A DNA stretch of 64,000 bases. Origin: Legionella antarctica (lineage in GTDB: Bacteria; Pseudomonadota; Gammaproteobacteria; Legionellales; Legionellaceae). The DNA lies in the NCBI RefSeq assembly GCF_011764505.1, contig NZ_AP022839.1, forward strand, positions 3,447,001-3,511,000. Reading direction: 5' to 3'. Shown in pieces: positions 23,597-35,785 of this stretch (position 1 is the first letter of the stretch; each line of letters opens with the position of its first letter). The position numbers were made by a program, and so were the translations under genes. The notes under the pieces were generated by a model. It was given only the letters and a program-made list of their open reading frames with translations. It did no database searches and was not told the DNA's origin.

Positions 23597-24874
23597 TTAT
23601 GCTGCAACGACCGAGCGTTTATGCGTAATAAAATAATCAAATTCATTATAAAAATGCTTCACGAAACTTTGCACAGGCCAAGCGGCTGCTTCTCCTAATG
23701 CGCATATCGTACGCCCTTCGATATTATCAGCGACATTGACTAACTTTTCTATATCTCCAGGCTCTCCATGGCCATGTATAATCCGATGCAATAGCTTTAC
23801 CATCCAGCCAGTACCTTCACGGCATGGAGTGCATTGACCGCAAGATTCGTCCATATAAAACTCGGAAATACGATGTAAGGCAGTGACCATACACGTGGTT
23901 TCATCCATAATAATTACGGCTCCAGAACCAAGGCCTGATCCTGCTTTCTGGATGCTGTCATAATCCATATCTAATCCCATCATTACCTCACCAGGCAATA
24001 CAGGCATCGATGTTCCACCTGGAATTACAGCTTTTATTTTTCGATTTTGCGTCACCCCACCTGCTAATTCGAGCAATGTTTTAAAGGGTGTACCTAATGG
24101 AATTTCAAAGTTACCGGGTTTATTGATATGACCGCTCACACTAAAACACTTGGTGCCACCATTATTCGGCTTTCCTAACTTTAAAAACCACTCGCCACCC
24201 TTTTCCAGAATGACAGGAACAGAGGCAAAAGTTTCGGTATTATTGATGGTGGTAGGCTTCCCATATAAGCCATAATTAGCGGGAAACGGTGGTTTAAATC
24301 GTGGCTGTCCTTTTTTACCTTCCAGGGAGTTAAGAAGTGCTGTCTCTTCTCCACAAATATAGGCCCCTGCACCCAAGTGGTTGTATAGATCAAAATCAAT
24401 ACCCGATTTTAGTATATCTTTACCCAGGAGTCCTGCTTGATATGCTTCTTTCAAAGCAGCTTCAGTACGTTCAAATGGCAACCAAAATTCACCACGGATG
24501 TAGTTGTATCCAACATTTGCCCCCATTACATATCCAGCTATAGCCATACCCTCAATAAGCTGGTGCGGGTTAATAGTCAATATTTCTCTGTCTTTGCAAG
24601 TACCTGGCTCACCCTCATCTGAATTGCACACTACATATTTCTGTACGGGAGAATTACGATTCATAAAACTCCATTTAAGACCGGTAGGAAATCCTGCTCC
24701 ACCCCGCCCCCGTAAAGCAGATGTTTTCAATTCGTCGATAATGTGCTGGGGCGATGTTTGCTCTCCTAGTATTTTACGCCAGGCGCTATATCCACCAATA
24801 CTTTCATAAGCAGATAGAGTCCAGGGCTCGGATAAATGAGCCGTGCGGTAACAAACTTGATTTAATTCAACCAT
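23597..24874 (-). CDS. nuoF: NADH-quinone oxidoreductase subunit F
   Basis: 425 residues. The FMN- and NADH-binding subunit where NADH enters complex [14 protein letters not shown] near residue 58 is the glycine-rich nucleotide site; [13 protein letters not shown] follows, and [16 protein letters not shown] supplies three of the Cys ligands of cluster N3. It lies 16 bases after nuoE. Confidence 0.98.
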   Translation of the reverse strand: MVELNQVCYRTAHLSEPWTLSAYESIGGYSAWRKILGEQTSPQHIIDELKTSALRGRGGAGFPTGLKWSFMNRNSPVQKYVVCNSDEGEPGTCKDREILTINPHQLIEGMAIAGYVMGANVGYNYIRGEFWLPFERTEAALKEAYQAGLLGKDILKSGIDFDLYNHLGAGAYICGEETALLNSLEGKKGQPRFKPPFPANYGLYGKPTTINNTETFASVPVILEKGGEWFLKLGKPNNGGTKCFSVSGHINKPGNFEIPLGTPFKTLLELAGGVTQNRKIKAVIPGGTSMPVLPGEVMMGLDMDYDSIQKAGSGLGSGAVIIMDETTCMVTALHRISEFYMDESCGQCTPCREGTGWMVKLLHRIIHGHGEPGDIEKLVNVADNIEGRTICALGEAAAWPVQSFVKHFYNEFDYFITHKRSVVAA

Positions 24875-24890
24875 GGCAACTACCTCTATC

Positions 24891-25394
24891 TTATTCGTAC
24901 TGTTCTAATACCGTATCTATTGATTCGGCAGTAAGATTTTCATGATAATCCTTATCCACCTGCATCATTGGCGCGTTGGCACAGGCACCTAAACACTCAA
25001 CGGATCTTAAAGTAAAGCGACCATCATTGGTTGTTTCACCTAATTTAATACCTAATTTTTTCTCTAGATGAGTTACCACGCCTGCAGAATTCCTTAAAAG
25101 ACAGGAAATATTGGTGCAGACGTTAACTAAATGTTTACCAATAGGCTTATGCTCATACATTGTATAAAAGCTGGCTACTTCATAAACCGCAATTGGGGCC
25201 ATATCCAAATATTCAGCTACTGCATCCATTAATACTGTTGTCAAATGACCATGTTCTTCCTGGACAATTCGTAGCGCACTCATTACCGCTGATTGTTTTT
25301 GATCGGCGGGATATTTGGCTATCCACTGATTAATCTCGTGCATTCTTTTTACAGACACGAATTGATGTAATATTTTCGCTGAATTCTCAGACAT
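24891..25394 (-). CDS. nuoE: NADH-quinone oxidoreductase subunit E
   Basis: 167-residue thioredoxin-like 2Fe-2S protein. Cluster N1a ligands are seen in [11 protein letters not shown] and [14 protein letters not shown]. It forms the NADH-dehydrogenase tip with NuoF and NuoG. Confidence 0.97.
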   Translation of the reverse strand: MSENSAKILHQFVSVKRMHEINQWIAKYPADQKQSAVMSALRIVQEEHGHLTTVLMDAVAEYLDMAPIAVYEVASFYTMYEHKPIGKHLVNVCTNISCLLRNSAGVVTHLEKKLGIKLGETTNDGRFTLRSVECLGACANAPMMQVDKDYHENLTAESIDTVLEQYE

Positions 25395-25450
25395 TTCTTA
25401 ACCTTTATCTCGTTATTATTAGCGCAGTTAATCGCACTAGATTGATTAAA

Positions 25451-26704
25451 TTAACGATCTATCTCACCAAACACGATATCCTGACTTGCTAAAATTGCTA
25501 CTCCATCAGCGAGCATATGACCTTTTACCATTTCATCAAAGCTGGACAAGTGGGCAAATCCTGGGGCACGAATTTTCAGTCGATATGGTTTATTTGCACC
25601 GTCTGAAATCATGTAAATACCGAATTCACCTTTAGGCGCTTCTACAGCAGCGTATACATCCCCACGTGGCAAACAAAACCCTTCTGTAAATAATTTAAAA
25701 TGATGGATTAATGCTTCCATATCATGTTTCATAACTACCCGACGTGGTGGGGTAATTTTATTATCATCAACCCGTACTGGGCCAGGATTATTTCTTAACC
25801 ACTCGATACATTGTTTGATGATGCGATTTGATTGCCTGAGCTCTTCTACTCGAACCAGGTAGCGATCATAACAATCTCCAGTTTTACCAACAGGAACATC
25901 AAACTCAACTTTATCATAGGCAGCATAGCTTTGTTTTTTGCGTAAGTCCCATGCGATACCAGAACCTCTAAGCATGGGGCCTGTAAATCCCCATTGCAAA
26001 GCATCTTCAGGAGATACTATACCGATATCAACAGTTCGTTGTTTCCAAATTCTATTATCCGTTAGGAGTGCTTCGTACTCATCCACACAGTGTGGAAATC
26101 GATCTGTAAATGCAGAAAGAAAATCCAGTAAGCTACCTTGTCTGGTGGAGTTCATATTCTCGACTTCACGATCGCTATGCCATCTGGATGCCTTATATTG
26201 AGGCATGGTGTCCGGAAGATCTCTTGCTACTCCGCCAGGCCTGTAATAGGTGGCATGCATGCGAGCACCTGATACAGCTTCATAACAATCGAACAAGTCC
26301 TCTCTTTCTCTGAAACAATATAAAAAAACAGTCATAGCACCTATATCAAGAGCTATGGCTCCTAGCCAAAGCAGATGATTAAGGATGCGGGTTACTTCAT
26401 CAAACATGGTACGAATATACTGGGCACGCAGCGGTACTTCAACATCTAGAAACTTTTCAATAGCTCTTACATAAGCATGTTCATTACACATCATGGATAC
26501 GTAATCCAATCGGTCCATATAACCAATACTTTGTATGTATGGTTTTGTTTCAGCTAATTTTTCTGTAGCTCTATGAAGCAGACCTATATGAGGATCAGCA
26601 CGAACTATTGTTTCCCCTTCAAGTTCCAATACTAATCGCAACACGCCATGCGCAGCAGGATGTTGAGGTCCAAAATTTAAAGTATAATTCTTTAATTCAA
26701 TCAT
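25451..26704 (-). CDS. nuoD: NADH-quinone oxidoreductase subunit D
   Basis: 417-residue 49-kDa-type subunit that lines the quinone pocket, related to the large subunit of NiFe hydrogenases. It opens [19 protein letters not shown] (the quinone-site His) and ends with the characteristic FGEIDR. Its start overlaps the nuoC stop by one base (TAATG), showing tight translational coupling. Unlike E. coli, nuoC and nuoD are separate genes. Confidence 0.98.
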   Translation of the reverse strand: MIELKNYTLNFGPQHPAAHGVLRLVLELEGETIVRADPHIGLLHRATEKLAETKPYIQSIGYMDRLDYVSMMCNEHAYVRAIEKFLDVEVPLRAQYIRTMFDEVTRILNHLLWLGAIALDIGAMTVFLYCFREREDLFDCYEAVSGARMHATYYRPGGVARDLPDTMPQYKASRWHSDREVENMNSTRQGSLLDFLSAFTDRFPHCVDEYEALLTDNRIWKQRTVDIGIVSPEDALQWGFTGPMLRGSGIAWDLRKKQSYAAYDKVEFDVPVGKTGDCYDRYLVRVEELRQSNRIIKQCIEWLRNNPGPVRVDDNKITPPRRVVMKHDMEALIHHFKLFTEGFCLPRGDVYAAVEAPKGEFGIYMISDGANKPYRLKIRAPGFAHLSSFDEMVKGHMLADGVAILASQDIVFGEIDR

Positions 26705-27381
26705 TATTCGCCACCCTCATTACCTATATAGCGGTTATCATTACGAATAACCTTGGGTACAAGTATTCTGGGCACAATGTCTACGGGTACATAAATTACT
26801 TTTTGTAATTTTGCATCGTAGCGCATTTCAACGTGACCGCTGAGAGGAAAGTCTTTTCGAAATGGATGCCCTATAAAGCCATAATCAGTTAAGATGCGTC
26901 TTAAATCAGGATGTCCATTAAACAGGATGCCATATAAATCGTAAGCCTCTCGTTCGAACCAATTAGCACCTTTCCATAAATCATGCACAGATGGAACAAT
27001 TAGATGTGCTTCATCAATAAATAACTTAACCCGTAACCGGTGATTTTTTTTAGTCGAAAGTAAATGATAGACCACTGCAAAACGAGGTTTATCCATAGCA
27101 TAAGCTTTTGCTTGTTGACGCTCTACACCGCGGGAAAAACCGCTCTCGGTCGCAGACTCCGTTTCCCAGTCATACTCACCATAGGAGAAGTAATCCACGC
27201 CACAAAGGTCTATAAGCTGATCGAAGGAAAATAATTCCTGATCGCGCAATTCAAGCATTAGTGATTTAAGGTTTTGGGCCTGACATTCTATCGTCAACTC
27301 ACCGTAAGCCAAGTTCAGATCAGTAATATGACTTGCTAATTCAGACTTGAGCTGTTCAACCAAATGATCGTTTTTAGTCAT
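26704..27381 (-). CDS. nuoC: NADH-quinone oxidoreductase subunit C
   Basis: 225-residue 30-kDa-type subunit of the peripheral arm. The diagnostic block is [31 protein letters not shown], here quoted in two parts: [12 protein letters not shown] and [13 protein letters not shown], followed by [11 protein letters not shown]. An insertion of about 25 residues around 65-90 ([16 protein letters not shown]) is longer than in many relatives. It lies between nuoB and nuoD. Confidence 0.97.
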   Translation of the reverse strand: MTKNDHLVEQLKSELASHITDLNLAYGELTIECQAQNLKSLMLELRDQELFSFDQLIDLCGVDYFSYGEYDWETESATESGFSRGVERQQAKAYAMDKPRFAVVYHLLSTKKNHRLRVKLFIDEAHLIVPSVHDLWKGANWFEREAYDLYGILFNGHPDLRRILTDYGFIGHPFRKDFPLSGHVEMRYDAKLQKVIYVPVDIVPRILVPKVIRNDNRYIGNEGGE

Positions 27382-27489
27382 CTAATTTTTACCTTTCATG
27401 ACCCTATAACACTTAAGCCGTAAATTGACTCATTGATCCCATGCATTATATCCAAGACTCAATGAATCTACCCTCTTAATTTAAGCGCA

Positions 27490-27966
27490 CTAGGCTTCTA
27501 ATATATTTTTACGCTTGATTTTATTCTGCAACTGAATGATACCATAGAGTAACGCTTCAGCCGTCGGAGGACAGCCTGGCACATAGATATCTACCGGTAC
27601 GATACGATCACAGCCCCTAACAACTGAATAGGAGTAATGATAATATCCACCGCCGTTGGCGCAAGATCCCATAGAAATAACCCAGCGTGGTTCAGGCATC
27701 TGATCGTATACTTTACGCAATGGTGGAGCCATTTTGTTGCATAAAGTGCCCGCAACAATCATCACATCAGATTGACGTGGGCTAGGACGAAAAATAATGC
27801 CAAATCTATCCAAATCATAACGCGCAGCACCAACATGCATCATTTCTACTGCACAACATGCTAAACCAAAGGTCATAGGCCACATAGAACCACTACGTGC
27901 CCATCCAACAAGTTTATCGACCGTAGTCGTTAAAAAACCATTTTCTTGCAATTCTGCAACCGCCAT
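27490..27966 (-). CDS. nuoB: NADH-quinone oxidoreductase subunit B
   Basis: 158 residues. It carries the last iron-sulfur cluster (N2) that reduces quinone: the tandem cysteines in [10 protein letters not shown], plus GSCANGGG and [16 protein letters not shown] 108-base gap to nuoC is the largest inside the operon and shows no obvious hairpin. Confidence 0.97.
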   Translation of the reverse strand: MAVAELQENGFLTTTVDKLVGWARSGSMWPMTFGLACCAVEMMHVGAARYDLDRFGIIFRPSPRQSDVMIVAGTLCNKMAPPLRKVYDQMPEPRWVISMGSCANGGGYYHYSYSVVRGCDRIVPVDIYVPGCPPTAEALLYGIIQLQNKIKRKNILEA

Positions 27967-28036
27967 AGCAAGCCTCTATGCAGTTAAATATTAATAAAAG
28001 AAACCCCATGGGATTTCTTGACTATAACGAGATGGA

Positions 28037-28393
28037 TTATTCCCACTCCAATGCGCCTCGTTTCCATTCATAAATAAAACCGATAACCAATAATCCAAGA
28101 AATAACATCATGGCGGAAAAACCAAACCAGCCGATTTTGCGTAATGCTAAAGCCCATGGAAAAAAGAAAGCCGTTTCCAAATCAAAAATAATAAATAATA
28201 TCGCAACCAAATAAAATCGAACATCAAAAGGCATACGCGAACTTTCAAACGCGCCGAAGCCACATTCGTAAGGTGCGTTCTTAGCACTGTCTGGACTGTG
28301 CTTCGAAAATAACGAGCCTGCGCCCAGCATAACCATGCCTATAATCAGTCCAATGATAATGAAAACGAGAATGGGTAAATATTGAGATAGCAT
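28037..28393 (-). CDS. nuoA: NADH-quinone oxidoreductase subunit A
   Basis: 118 residues with three helices; the conserved acidic loop reads [35 protein letters not shown] in sequence and I rely on its parts YECGF and FDVRFY. First gene of the nuo operon, located 23 bases downstream of tRNA-Leu. The nuo promoter is therefore either in that short gap or upstream of the tRNA; readthrough from tRNA-Leu is plausible. Confidence 0.97.
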   Translation of the reverse strand: MLSQYLPILVFIIIGLIIGMVMLGAGSLFSKHSPDSAKNAPYECGFGAFESSRMPFDVRFYLVAILFIIFDLETAFFFPWALALRKIGWFGFSAMMLFLGLLVIGFIYEWKRGALEWE

Positions 28394-28416
28394 CAGTTCA
28401 CCTTGCTCGGATTAAA

Positions 28417-28502
28417 TGGTGCCGAAGGCCGGACTCGAACCGGCACAGCTTTACGCCACCGGCCCCTCAAGACGGCGTGTCTACCAATTCCACCACTTCG
28501 GC
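28417..28502 (-). tRNA. tRNA-Leu (GAG)
   Basis: 86-nt cloverleaf with encoded CCA and a long variable arm typical of class II Leu tRNAs. The acceptor stem GCCGAAG/CTTCGGC is perfect and the T-arm GCCGG-TTCGAGT-CCGGC is standard. The anticodon GAG is at 28468-28466. In my fold the anticodon stem has one U:C mismatch (30:40). It corresponds to leuU, which follows secG in E. coli. Confidence 0.93.
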
Positions 28503-28569
28503 ATATTTTTATAAACAATATTTTTTCTACATCTTGAGAAAATGCACAAAATCTAATGCTTATTTACAT

Positions 28570-28899
28570 TTATTGCTTTTCACTTTTACTATTTTCAACC
28601 GGTACCGGAACAGAGTTCACAGGAACATTGGTTTGCTGAGGTATAGCATGTTGCTCTGTTTTTTGATACTGGATCGAGACCAAGTAAGACAGCATTAAAC
28701 TCGTGACAAAAAATGTCATCGCCAAACCACCGGTTAATTTAAATAAAAAGCCTCCTGTTCCCTGACTGCCAAATAAAGTATTTGAAGCACCCGAACCAAA
28801 GGCTGCGCCAATATCAGCGCCTTTACCATGCTGCATGAGCACCAGTCCGATTAAGACCACGGCGATCACCACATGAATCATTAATATCAATTGATACAT
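28570..28899 (-). CDS. secG: protein-export membrane protein SecG
   Basis: 109 residues with two transmembrane helices (about 3-22 and 53-73) joined by the conserved loop [19 protein letters not shown] and [14 protein letters not shown], then a hydrophilic tail. SecG is the auxiliary subunit of the SecYEG translocon. Its start lies 13 bases inside the tpiA end, so the two are coupled. tRNA-Leu follows. Confidence 0.96.
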   Translation of the reverse strand: MYQLILMIHVVIAVVLIGLVLMQHGKGADIGAAFGSGASNTLFGSQGTGGFLFKLTGGLAMTFFVTSLMLSYLVSIQYQKTEQHAIPQQTNVPVNSVPVPVENSKSEKQ

Positions 28900-29636
28900 T
28901 TCACAATTTCCACAAACTGTTTAGCGTTCAACGATGCGCCCCCTACCAAACCACCATCAATATCCGGCATGGCAAATAATGCCCTGGCATTATTTTCGTT
29001 TACACTGCCTCCATAAAGAAGTGGTAAACGCTCAGCATCACTATTATTTATATCAGCTACCAGCTCTCTAATGAACTGATGTACTTCTTGTGCTTGTTCT
29101 GGTGAGGCGGTTTTTCCAGTACCTATTGCCCAAACAGGCTCATATGCAACAACACATTTGTGAAAACATTCTTTACTTTTTTCACTCACTGCGAGTAGCT
29201 GCTTGGCAATTACTTGCTCTGTTTGTCTTTTTTCTCGCTCAATAAGTGTTTCACCAACACATAGAACGGGTATCATACCATGATCTTTTACATGGTGGAA
29301 TTTTTGTGCGACAAAATTTTCATCTTCATGAAAATATTGTCTCCGTTCAGAATGTCCTACCAAAACATAAGAACAATTAAACTCTTTTAGCATAAGTCCA
29401 GAAAGCTCTCCTGTATAAGCTCCCTCATCTTTTGGAAACACATTTTGTGCGCCCAAAGCTATTCTGCTGTTACTTAACAACTCAACGGCTAAAGGGAGAT
29501 AGATAGCAGGTGGCATCACTACAACCTGAGTAGTTGTATCTACGTCAATTAACTCTTTTAACTGATTGGTTAAATGAATCACTTGCTGAGTTTGGCCATT
29601 CATTTTCCAATTACCAGCAACTATTTTTTGTCTCAT
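28887..29636 (-). CDS. tpiA: triosephosphate isomerase
   Basis: Interconverts dihydroxyacetone phosphate and glyceraldehyde 3-phosphate. I use the start at 29636, giving the standard 249 residues ([14 protein letters not shown]), because GGGAG lies seven bases upstream; a longer frame to 29693 has no such support. The active-site Lys is in GNWKMNG, the His in VGHSERR and the Glu in [11 protein letters not shown]; the phosphate loop is LYGGSVN. The 3' end overlaps secG by 13 bases. Confidence 0.97.
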   Translation of the reverse strand: MRQKIVAGNWKMNGQTQQVIHLTNQLKELIDVDTTTQVVVMPPAIYLPLAVELLSNSRIALGAQNVFPKDEGAYTGELSGLMLKEFNCSYVLVGHSERRQYFHEDENFVAQKFHHVKDHGMIPVLCVGETLIEREKRQTEQVIAKQLLAVSEKSKECFHKCVVAYEPVWAIGTGKTASPEQAQEVHQFIRELVADINNSDAERLPLLYGGSVNENNARALFAMPDIDGGLVGGASLNAKQFVEIVKCIN

Positions 29637-29808
29637 AGTATCTCCCACTGTCTGGAAGCGACTATACCCAAACTTATCTCGGATGTGTAGCACTATTATC
29701 TTTTTATTATAAGTAAAGCGATGTACGAAATTATTATTCTTTATTGCCTCTTGCTTAGCGCCTTGATTTAGTTAGAATCGAATAAGGACTATAGAAGGAG
29801 TATACACG

Positions 29809-32800
29809 ATGAAACGGATCATACTGCAGTTAATGAGCGAGCTTTCTAATCTAACTTCCCCTTTTAATCCAGTTGATATAAACAAAATATTTGCCAAATA
29901 CCCTTCTCTTGATGCAACCCAGGTACAACCAGAGTTACAAAATCATCTCGAACAGTTGCTTGCCTTGAATACTTTAACAAAACAATGCTTTGATTTAGCC
30001 AATCAAAAGCATTGTTTGAGCTCACAACAAGAACATTTAACTGCACTGAGTGAAGAGCTATATATAACGCAAGAAAATATTGATACTCTTTTGGGGCAGA
30101 TGCAACTATGTATGAAGTCAGTAAATACATCGTTCCACAATCTCATGCCACAAATTAATGAAAATTTACTCAAGGTTGATAAAATAACCCCTCCTTATAG
30201 TGCTACTGTAGATAACAAAACCCAAAAAATAGCAGTAGAGGAATATAGTTTACAACTATCAACAAGGCTTGGTGAAATAGATACTCGTGCTGCCAGACTT
30301 AAATTCCTACAGCTAAAAAAGGCCATACATGACCTGCTTGATGAATTACGTACTGATGGGATCAATCTCTCTACCAGGGATGATAAGAATAGTCTTAAAA
30401 AATTAATCGCTTCAGTAGCCCTATCTTTGAGCCAGTTAAAAGAAATCAAACCTAAAATGACTGAGCTGCATCAATTATTTTCCAGACAAATATCGGGAAT
30501 TGATATTCAGGCTAAAGTTCAAGAACTGAAACGGCAAACTGCACATGTAGAAAAACTGCTGGAACCTATTGAATTAGAGCTTTCTATCAATACCTTGGAC
30601 CCGAAAATAAAGGAACGATTATCAGAAGAATTTCAGTTAAGTTCCAAAAAGTCTGATTTAATTAAAGCGTATCAAAATAAACTTCCGAGTGCTTTAACTT
30701 ACATTGATCCTTACGCATGGAAGTCATGGGTTCAAGATCAACACCAATATGAGATAGCTCAGCTTAAGGCTGAAAACTCTGTTAGTTATTTGCTGTTACT
30801 GGAGCAGGAGCACAAGCTGACATTAGATAAAATCCGTCTGGTTAATGAAATTAAGATACTTGGTTCATTGCTCTCAACAGCTCAGAGTTTCCCTGGCAGC
30901 GACTCGGGGATACCTCTGCTGATTAAACAAGCCAACATGTTATTTAGCGAATGCATTTTGCTGCTGCCCCCCCTTGGTGTTTCCTCGATTGCTTCTCCCG
31001 CTGATTACTACCTTGCAATATTTTCCTATATACCAGTTATTGAACAAAAGCTGGAGCAAATGGCGGTAATTTTAAATAGACTTCAAACAGTGGATAATTT
31101 GCAGATTGAAATAATTCAATTAGAAACTCAACATAAATTTGAGTCAAATATTAACTCTCTGCCTGTAACTCAAAAAGATTTTGAACGATTAACACAGCAC
31201 ATTGAGTCTGAAAAACCTGAGAAAGAACTATTAATGCAACAGTACGAATTATGTAAGTCCTTTCTCGTAAAGGCTAGAAACCTGGAAGAGATAAAGAGGC
31301 AACTGCAAGCTTCCATAGTTCGAAAAAAAGATATCGAGAAAACACTGAGTGTTGCAAATCTAGGGGATCCAATTCAAGATCAAATGAGTATTATATCAGG
31401 ACAATTAGCTGATCTGCGTGTTTTAATTGCCGCAGGTATAAAGCAAATTAGCCTTTTACCGTTACCGATAGAGCAATCTAAAGAACAGCAGGATTCTGCT
31501 CTTGAAGTGGTGCAGGAAGCAAAATCAGCTACGCTGGCTCACGAGCAATTAGAACAGGCTGCTCAAGAGAGCTTAAACTTGGATCAATTATCCATGTTGA
31601 CACCAGAGTGTCAAACAGGACCAATCCTCTCCCCAGATCAAACTGTTTCACTCTCAAAACACCCCATACCCAACGAAGTAATGGATTGTAGCTCATCAAC
31701 ATCTACCTTCTCTTTTCCTGACTACAATGAACCTGATACCCGATTCGATTCTCCTGAATCACTAGATACAAGTTTTATAGTCGAACAACCATTCCGAGAA
31801 AGTCTCCCCGATCCAGAAGATACTTCTAACAGGGTGCTCCTTGCTCCAGTAAAGCCAAGATCAATGCAACCTGATGAGCAGTTGGTCTATTTTGTTGCAA
31901 CCAGTTTGAATTCTGATCCGGCATTACGACCTACAGAGGAGAAGCGCGGAGATCCATTGACAGCCCCAGAAATGATTGTCCTTGCTTCCAAACCACCTTT
32001 GCTCTCTGAAGAATCACAAAATGCGATAACGTCTCCCGCTGTTCCGTTAAGCTTAAAATCTGATCAAATAGTCATTATAAATGAATCCCCCTACGAATTA
32101 ACGTCTTCTGATAACATTGCCTCAACGTCAACCGAGACGTTACTAGCCGCAACTCCTGAACTTGATAAGCAATCAACTTCTCCCTTTCTATCTAAGCTAA
32201 AACAGATTAAATTACCTATAACTGCACAAGAGAAGCCCGTCGAACAATTAGCCTCCTCTGGCGAAATTGTTCTGATTATAAAAAAAGCATCTCTTACTCA
32301 ACCAGTATCCAATCAACAGTCTGCTTCTTCTGTTCCAACAGATTTAAATCCAGATCAACCGTTGACCCCAATACAGGATAACACTGTAAGACAATTATTA
32401 TCTCTTGATAAAATAGTTATTACTCCAAACTCCTTGTCCACTAAAGCTGCAGGAGATGAGCAGTCTTTTCCTATTATTCCAACAGAATTATTGCCAGACG
32501 AAGCATTACCTTGTGCGCATGAAAAACTCGAAACAGATTTGCTTTCATCGAATAAAATTGTTCTTAACCTACAACAGGCATTAACAGTTAAAAATATACC
32601 CGAGGAACAATCAATTTCAATTTCCCTACCAGATTTAAAAGTCAGGCAACTAGCAACAGAGGCTTCGGAGGAACTATTAATATCCTCATCACCTCGTACT
32701 CAAAAATTCTTTGTTAAATCATTGTATAATGCTGATGGTTTTATACTGGCACCCTCGTCACTAAATCATCCTGAGCTTCAGAAGTGGCAAGACTGTTATC

Positions 32801-33474
32801 AACAAAGTCTTAACTACCTAAAATATCATTCCATTGACATTCAGCAATGGTACATGGATTTATACAAAGCAATTGAAGCATACTCAAATGATGAAGATAC
32901 TTATAAAAAATCTCATCTGATAAGAGATATTTTATTTGAATTACAATATAAAAAGGATTTAGGTGTTATTAAGGCCTATATGCGCCTTTGTCCTCATCCT
33001 GAAAAAGACCTACACCTACTCTTGTCTTTAAAACCTAATCTGCCATTGGTCGATGAGTCTTTTGGTGACGTATCTGAGCTACAAGATAAGCCGGCTGAGT
33101 TAACGTCACTTTATGCTCAATATACCAAATTAAAAAAAGATCATCCCGTTGAAGGTAAATTATTATTACAAGCCATACATTCATTACAAATGGCTAAAAT
33201 CTTTATAGATACCCATGACTCTAATATTTCAGTAACCCAGATTCCCCATCTTTCCAAGGATCCCCGATATGAGCCATTGAAGAGGCATAGAGGATTTTTT
33301 AAACTTTGGGAGGCTATTGAAGACTTCTTTAGAATGCTCATAGGTAAAATTACGGGTCAAGTAGAATTTGAATACACCAATAGACCCTGTTTTTTTAGGA
33401 CTAAATCAGCACAGTTGGTTGAGGAAGCTGATCTAATAATTCAAAACGATCTGCTGCCTCAAAGCGCAACTTAA
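29809..33474 (+). CDS. lepA: Dot/Icm effector LepA (coiled-coil protein)
   Basis: 1,221 residues, transcribed against all its neighbours and inserted between glmM and tpiA. GAAGGAG lies eight bases before the ATG. The protein has no recognisable enzyme domain. The first ~590 residues are rich in Leu, Gln, Glu and Lys heptad-like stretches predicted to be coiled coil. A Ser/Pro/Asp-rich linker of ~380 residues with imperfect tandem repeats follows, then a compact helical end (about 990-1221). Its position and character match Legionella effector LepA, reported to help non-lytic release from protozoa; it is unrelated to elongation factor 4, which shares the name. From memory the reference protein is somewhat shorter (about 1,150), so repeat-number difference is possible. 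The gene overlaps convergent glmM by four bases, leaving no room for a terminator. Confidence 0.85.
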   Translation: MKRIILQLMSELSNLTSPFNPVDINKIFAKYPSLDATQVQPELQNHLEQLLALNTLTKQCFDLANQKHCLSSQQEHLTALSEELYITQENIDTLLGQMQLCMKSVNTSFHNLMPQINENLLKVDKITPPYSATVDNKTQKIAVEEYSLQLSTRLGEIDTRAARLKFLQLKKAIHDLLDELRTDGINLSTRDDKNSLKKLIASVALSLSQLKEIKPKMTELHQLFSRQISGIDIQAKVQELKRQTAHVEKLLEPIELELSINTLDPKIKERLSEEFQLSSKKSDLIKAYQNKLPSALTYIDPYAWKSWVQDQHQYEIAQLKAENSVSYLLLLEQEHKLTLDKIRLVNEIKILGSLLSTAQSFPGSDSGIPLLIKQANMLFSECILLLPPLGVSSIASPADYYLAIFSYIPVIEQKLEQMAVILNRLQTVDNLQIEIIQLETQHKFESNINSLPVTQKDFERLTQHIESEKPEKELLMQQYELCKSFLVKARNLEEIKRQLQASIVRKKDIEKTLSVANLGDPIQDQMSIISGQLADLRVLIAAGIKQISLLPLPIEQSKEQQDSALEVVQEAKSATLAHEQLEQAAQESLNLDQLSMLTPECQTGPILSPDQTVSLSKHPIPNEVMDCSSSTSTFSFPDYNEPDTRFDSPESLDTSFIVEQPFRESLPDPEDTSNRVLLAPVKPRSMQPDEQLVYFVATSLNSDPALRPTEEKRGDPLTAPEMIVLASKPPLLSEESQNAITSPAVPLSLKSDQIVIINESPYELTSSDNIASTSTETLLAATPELDKQSTSPFLSKLKQIKLPITAQEKPVEQLASSGEIVLIIKKASLTQPVSNQQSASSVPTDLNPDQPLTPIQDNTVRQLLSLDKIVITPNSLSTKAAGDEQSFPIIPTELLPDEALPCAHEKLETDLLSSNKIVLNLQQALTVKNIPEEQSISISLPDLKVRQLATEASEELLISSSPRTQKFFVKSLYNADGFILAPSSLNHPELQKWQDCYQQSLNYLKYHSIDIQQWYMDLYKAIEAYSNDEDTYKKSHLIRDILFELQYKKDLGVIKAYMRLCPHPEKDLHLLLSLKPNLPLVDESFGDVSELQDKPAELTSLYAQYTKLKKDHPVEGKLLLQAIHSLQMAKIFIDTHDSNISVTQIPHLSKDPRYEPLKRHRGFFKLWEAIEDFFRMLIGKITGQVEFEYTNRPCFFRTKSAQLVEEADLIIQNDLLPQSAT
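32239..32673 (+). repeat. imperfect 48-49-residue tandem repeats inside lepA
   Basis: Three units begin at about residues 811, 860 and 908. Each opens with a QLL/DLL-S-x-x-KIV-type segment ([36 protein letters not shown]) and carries EQS or QQS and then PTxLxPDxxL-like segments at the same spacing. Further weak copies seem to lie upstream ([18 protein letters not shown]). The DNA is not obviously repeated, so the duplication is old. Confidence 0.7.
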
Positions 33475-34838
33475 GCCGACTCTTTTGTCTCATTTATTTT
33501 TGCGTCAATGAGACTGATATCATCGCATAATTGTTGAGCTTGCTGTCTGACAGCAGACTCATTGATTCCCTCGACCATGACTCTTAGTAAGGGTTCCGTG
33601 CCAGAAGGTCTGAGTAACACACGGCCTTCGCCTTTCAAACTTTCTTCTAACATTCTCACGGCATGAACTACTAAAGGATTAGTTGCTAATAAAGCAGCGC
33701 GATCGGTTTTAAGATTGACCAAAGATTGAGGTAAAAGAGTAATTCCTTCGGTTAATTGCTGCAAGGTCTTATCCTGTTTTACCATTATTGACAATACTTG
33801 AAGCGCGGCAACAATACCATCGCCTGTCGTTGTTTTATCTAAACAAACGATATGACCTGAAGCTTCTCCGCCTATTTTCCAGTCCTTGTCGCGAAGGGTT
33901 TCTAATACATACCTGTCTCCAACTCTAGAACGTAGAAAAGGGATGCCTAAAGATGAAATTGCTAACTCCAAACCGTAATTACTCATCAAAGTACCTACCA
34001 CGCCTCCATGTAATACACCTCTTTGATGTCTGTCTTTAGCAATAATATATATAATTTGATCCCCATCTACTATATTACCCTGAGAATCAACTAAAACCAG
34101 CCTGTCGCCATCACCATCCAAACCAATACCAATATCCGCACCTGTATTTATTACCTTGTTTTTCAGGTGTTCAGGAGAAGTTGAGCCACACTCTTTATTA
34201 ATATTAAATCCATTGGGTTTATCTCCTATGGACGTAACATCTGCACCTAATTCAGCAAATACATTAGGCGCTACATGATAAGTAGCTCCATTAGCACAAT
34301 CCACTACAATTTTCAGGCCAGATAAACGAGACATTGAAGGAATAGTAGATTTACAAAACTCTATATAACGGCCTGTTGCGTCACCAATACGGGTCGCTTT
34401 GCCTAATTTTTCAGAAGATACTGTTTCTAATTTTTTTTCCAGCTCCGCTTCTATTGCCAGCTCTACGCTGTCGGGTAACTTTCCACCATCTGCAGAGAAA
34501 AATTTAATGCCATTATCTTCAAATAAGTTATGTGAGGCACTAATCACTATACCTGCATTAGCTCTAAGTGTTTGAGTTAGATAGGCTATACCAGGTGTTG
34601 GCATTGGGCCAAGCAAGGCCACATCGACACCAGCAGCAGATAAACCTGCTTCCAAAGCAGATTCCAACATATATCCAGATACCCGTGTGTCTTTACCTAT
34701 TACAACTTTTTTTCTATGCCCATTTGCTAATACCCGCCCAACGGCCCAACCCAATTTTAAAACAAACTCAGGGTTAATGCTTGATAGACCAACATGACCG
34801 CGTATGCCATCAGTACCAAAATATTTACGTTGACTCAT
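33471..34838 (-). CDS. glmM: phosphoglucosamine mutase
   Basis: 455 residues. Converts glucosamine-6-phosphate to glucosamine-1-phosphate for peptidoglycan and LPS precursors. It has the opening [10 protein letters not shown], the phosphoserine site [18 protein letters not shown] (Ser near 103), the metal loop GLDGDGDRL, the sugar loop GGEASGHIV and [12 protein letters not shown]. Order ftsH-folP-glmM is the standard one. The C-terminal codons overlap lepA. Confidence 0.97.
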   Translation of the reverse strand: MSQRKYFGTDGIRGHVGLSSINPEFVLKLGWAVGRVLANGHRKKVVIGKDTRVSGYMLESALEAGLSAAGVDVALLGPMPTPGIAYLTQTLRANAGIVISASHNLFEDNGIKFFSADGGKLPDSVELAIEAELEKKLETVSSEKLGKATRIGDATGRYIEFCKSTIPSMSRLSGLKIVVDCANGATYHVAPNVFAELGADVTSIGDKPNGFNINKECGSTSPEHLKNKVINTGADIGIGLDGDGDRLVLVDSQGNIVDGDQIIYIIAKDRHQRGVLHGGVVGTLMSNYGLELAISSLGIPFLRSRVGDRYVLETLRDKDWKIGGEASGHIVCLDKTTTGDGIVAALQVLSIMVKQDKTLQQLTEGITLLPQSLVNLKTDRAALLATNPLVVHAVRMLEESLKGEGRVLLRPSGTEPLLRVMVEGINESAVRQQAQQLCDDISLIDAKINETKESA

Positions 34839-34889
34839 CCTTACCTACCCCTTTATTAATCATCCAGAAACCACTCTCAAATTATTGTT

Positions 34890-35753
34890 TCAACCAGCCT
34901 GACAAATCGCATCAATCATTTGCAAAGCCTGATTCGTTTCAGTTACATCATGTGTTCTGAGAATCCCCACGCCCTTTAGAGCAGCATATACTGAAACGCC
35001 TATGCTTCCAATTAAGCGCTCACTCACCTTTTTATTCAACACCGCTCCAATAGTACTTTTACGAGAAACACCCAAAAGAACAGGTAAATTAAAATGGTTC
35101 AAATCATCCAGATGGCAGATTAAATGCAGATTATCGTTTACCAACTTTCCAAAACCAAAACCCGGGTCCAAAATTAGATGTTTTTTTTCAATACCAACCT
35201 TAATACAAGCGTTAATACGTTCTACAAAAAACTGCGTCAGCTCCGCCATTACCCCATTTGGATATTGAGGATTTTGTTGCATATCCTGTGGCCGGCCTAA
35301 CATGTGCATTAAACAGACGGGAACCGCCAATTTTGCAGCCATAGCCAACGATCCTTCTTTGCGCAACGCATAAATATCGTTAATGATATTAGCGCCCGCT
35401 TGAACAGCTGCTTTCATTGTTTCAGGTTTATAGGTGTCAATGGAAATACAAATGTCTGAATGGAACCGAATTTGCTCAATAACGGGGATTATTCTACCCA
35501 ATTCAATATCTAAAGGAATTTGGCTTGCCCCTGGTTTCGTTGACTCACCGCCGATATCAATTATATCAGCCCCTTGAGCGATTAAGTGAAACGCATGTTC
35601 GCAGGCTCTGTCAATAGACAGAAATTTACCACCATCAAAAAAAGAGTCTGAAGTGATATTCAGCACGCCCATAATTAACGGTTTTTCAAAGGAATTTTGT
35701 ATTGTAGGCTGACTTTTTCGTTCTAGCCAGCCGGCAAATAGATCGGGGGTCAC
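34890..35753 (-). CDS. folP: dihydropteroate synthase
   Basis: 287 residues. Condenses p-aminobenzoate with hydroxymethyldihydropterin diphosphate in folate synthesis; it is the sulfonamide target. Motifs are MGVLNITSDSFFDGGKF, IDIGGESTKPGA, SIDTYKPETMKAA and LDPGFGFGK, with SRKSTIG near the C-terminus. It follows ftsH by 32 bases and precedes glmM by 51. Confidence 0.97.
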   Translation of the reverse strand: MTPDLFAGWLERKSQPTIQNSFEKPLIMGVLNITSDSFFDGGKFLSIDRACEHAFHLIAQGADIIDIGGESTKPGASQIPLDIELGRIIPVIEQIRFHSDICISIDTYKPETMKAAVQAGANIINDIYALRKEGSLAMAAKLAVPVCLMHMLGRPQDMQQNPQYPNGVMAELTQFFVERINACIKVGIEKKHLILDPGFGFGKLVNDNLHLICHLDDLNHFNLPVLLGVSRKSTIGAVLNKKVSERLIGSIGVSVYAALKGVGILRTHDVTETNQALQMIDAICQAG

Positions 35754-35785
35754 CTGGTTCTCTCTGATAACAACTTAATATAAAA

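Noticed and set aside
29637-29693. N-terminal extension of tpiA
   Set aside because: The standard start [14 protein letters not shown] has a good GGGAG site; the extension has none and is not typical of the family.
29809-33474. lepA as translation elongation factor 4
   Set aside because: The protein has no GTPase motifs at all; it is a coiled-coil protein. Only the gene name is shared.
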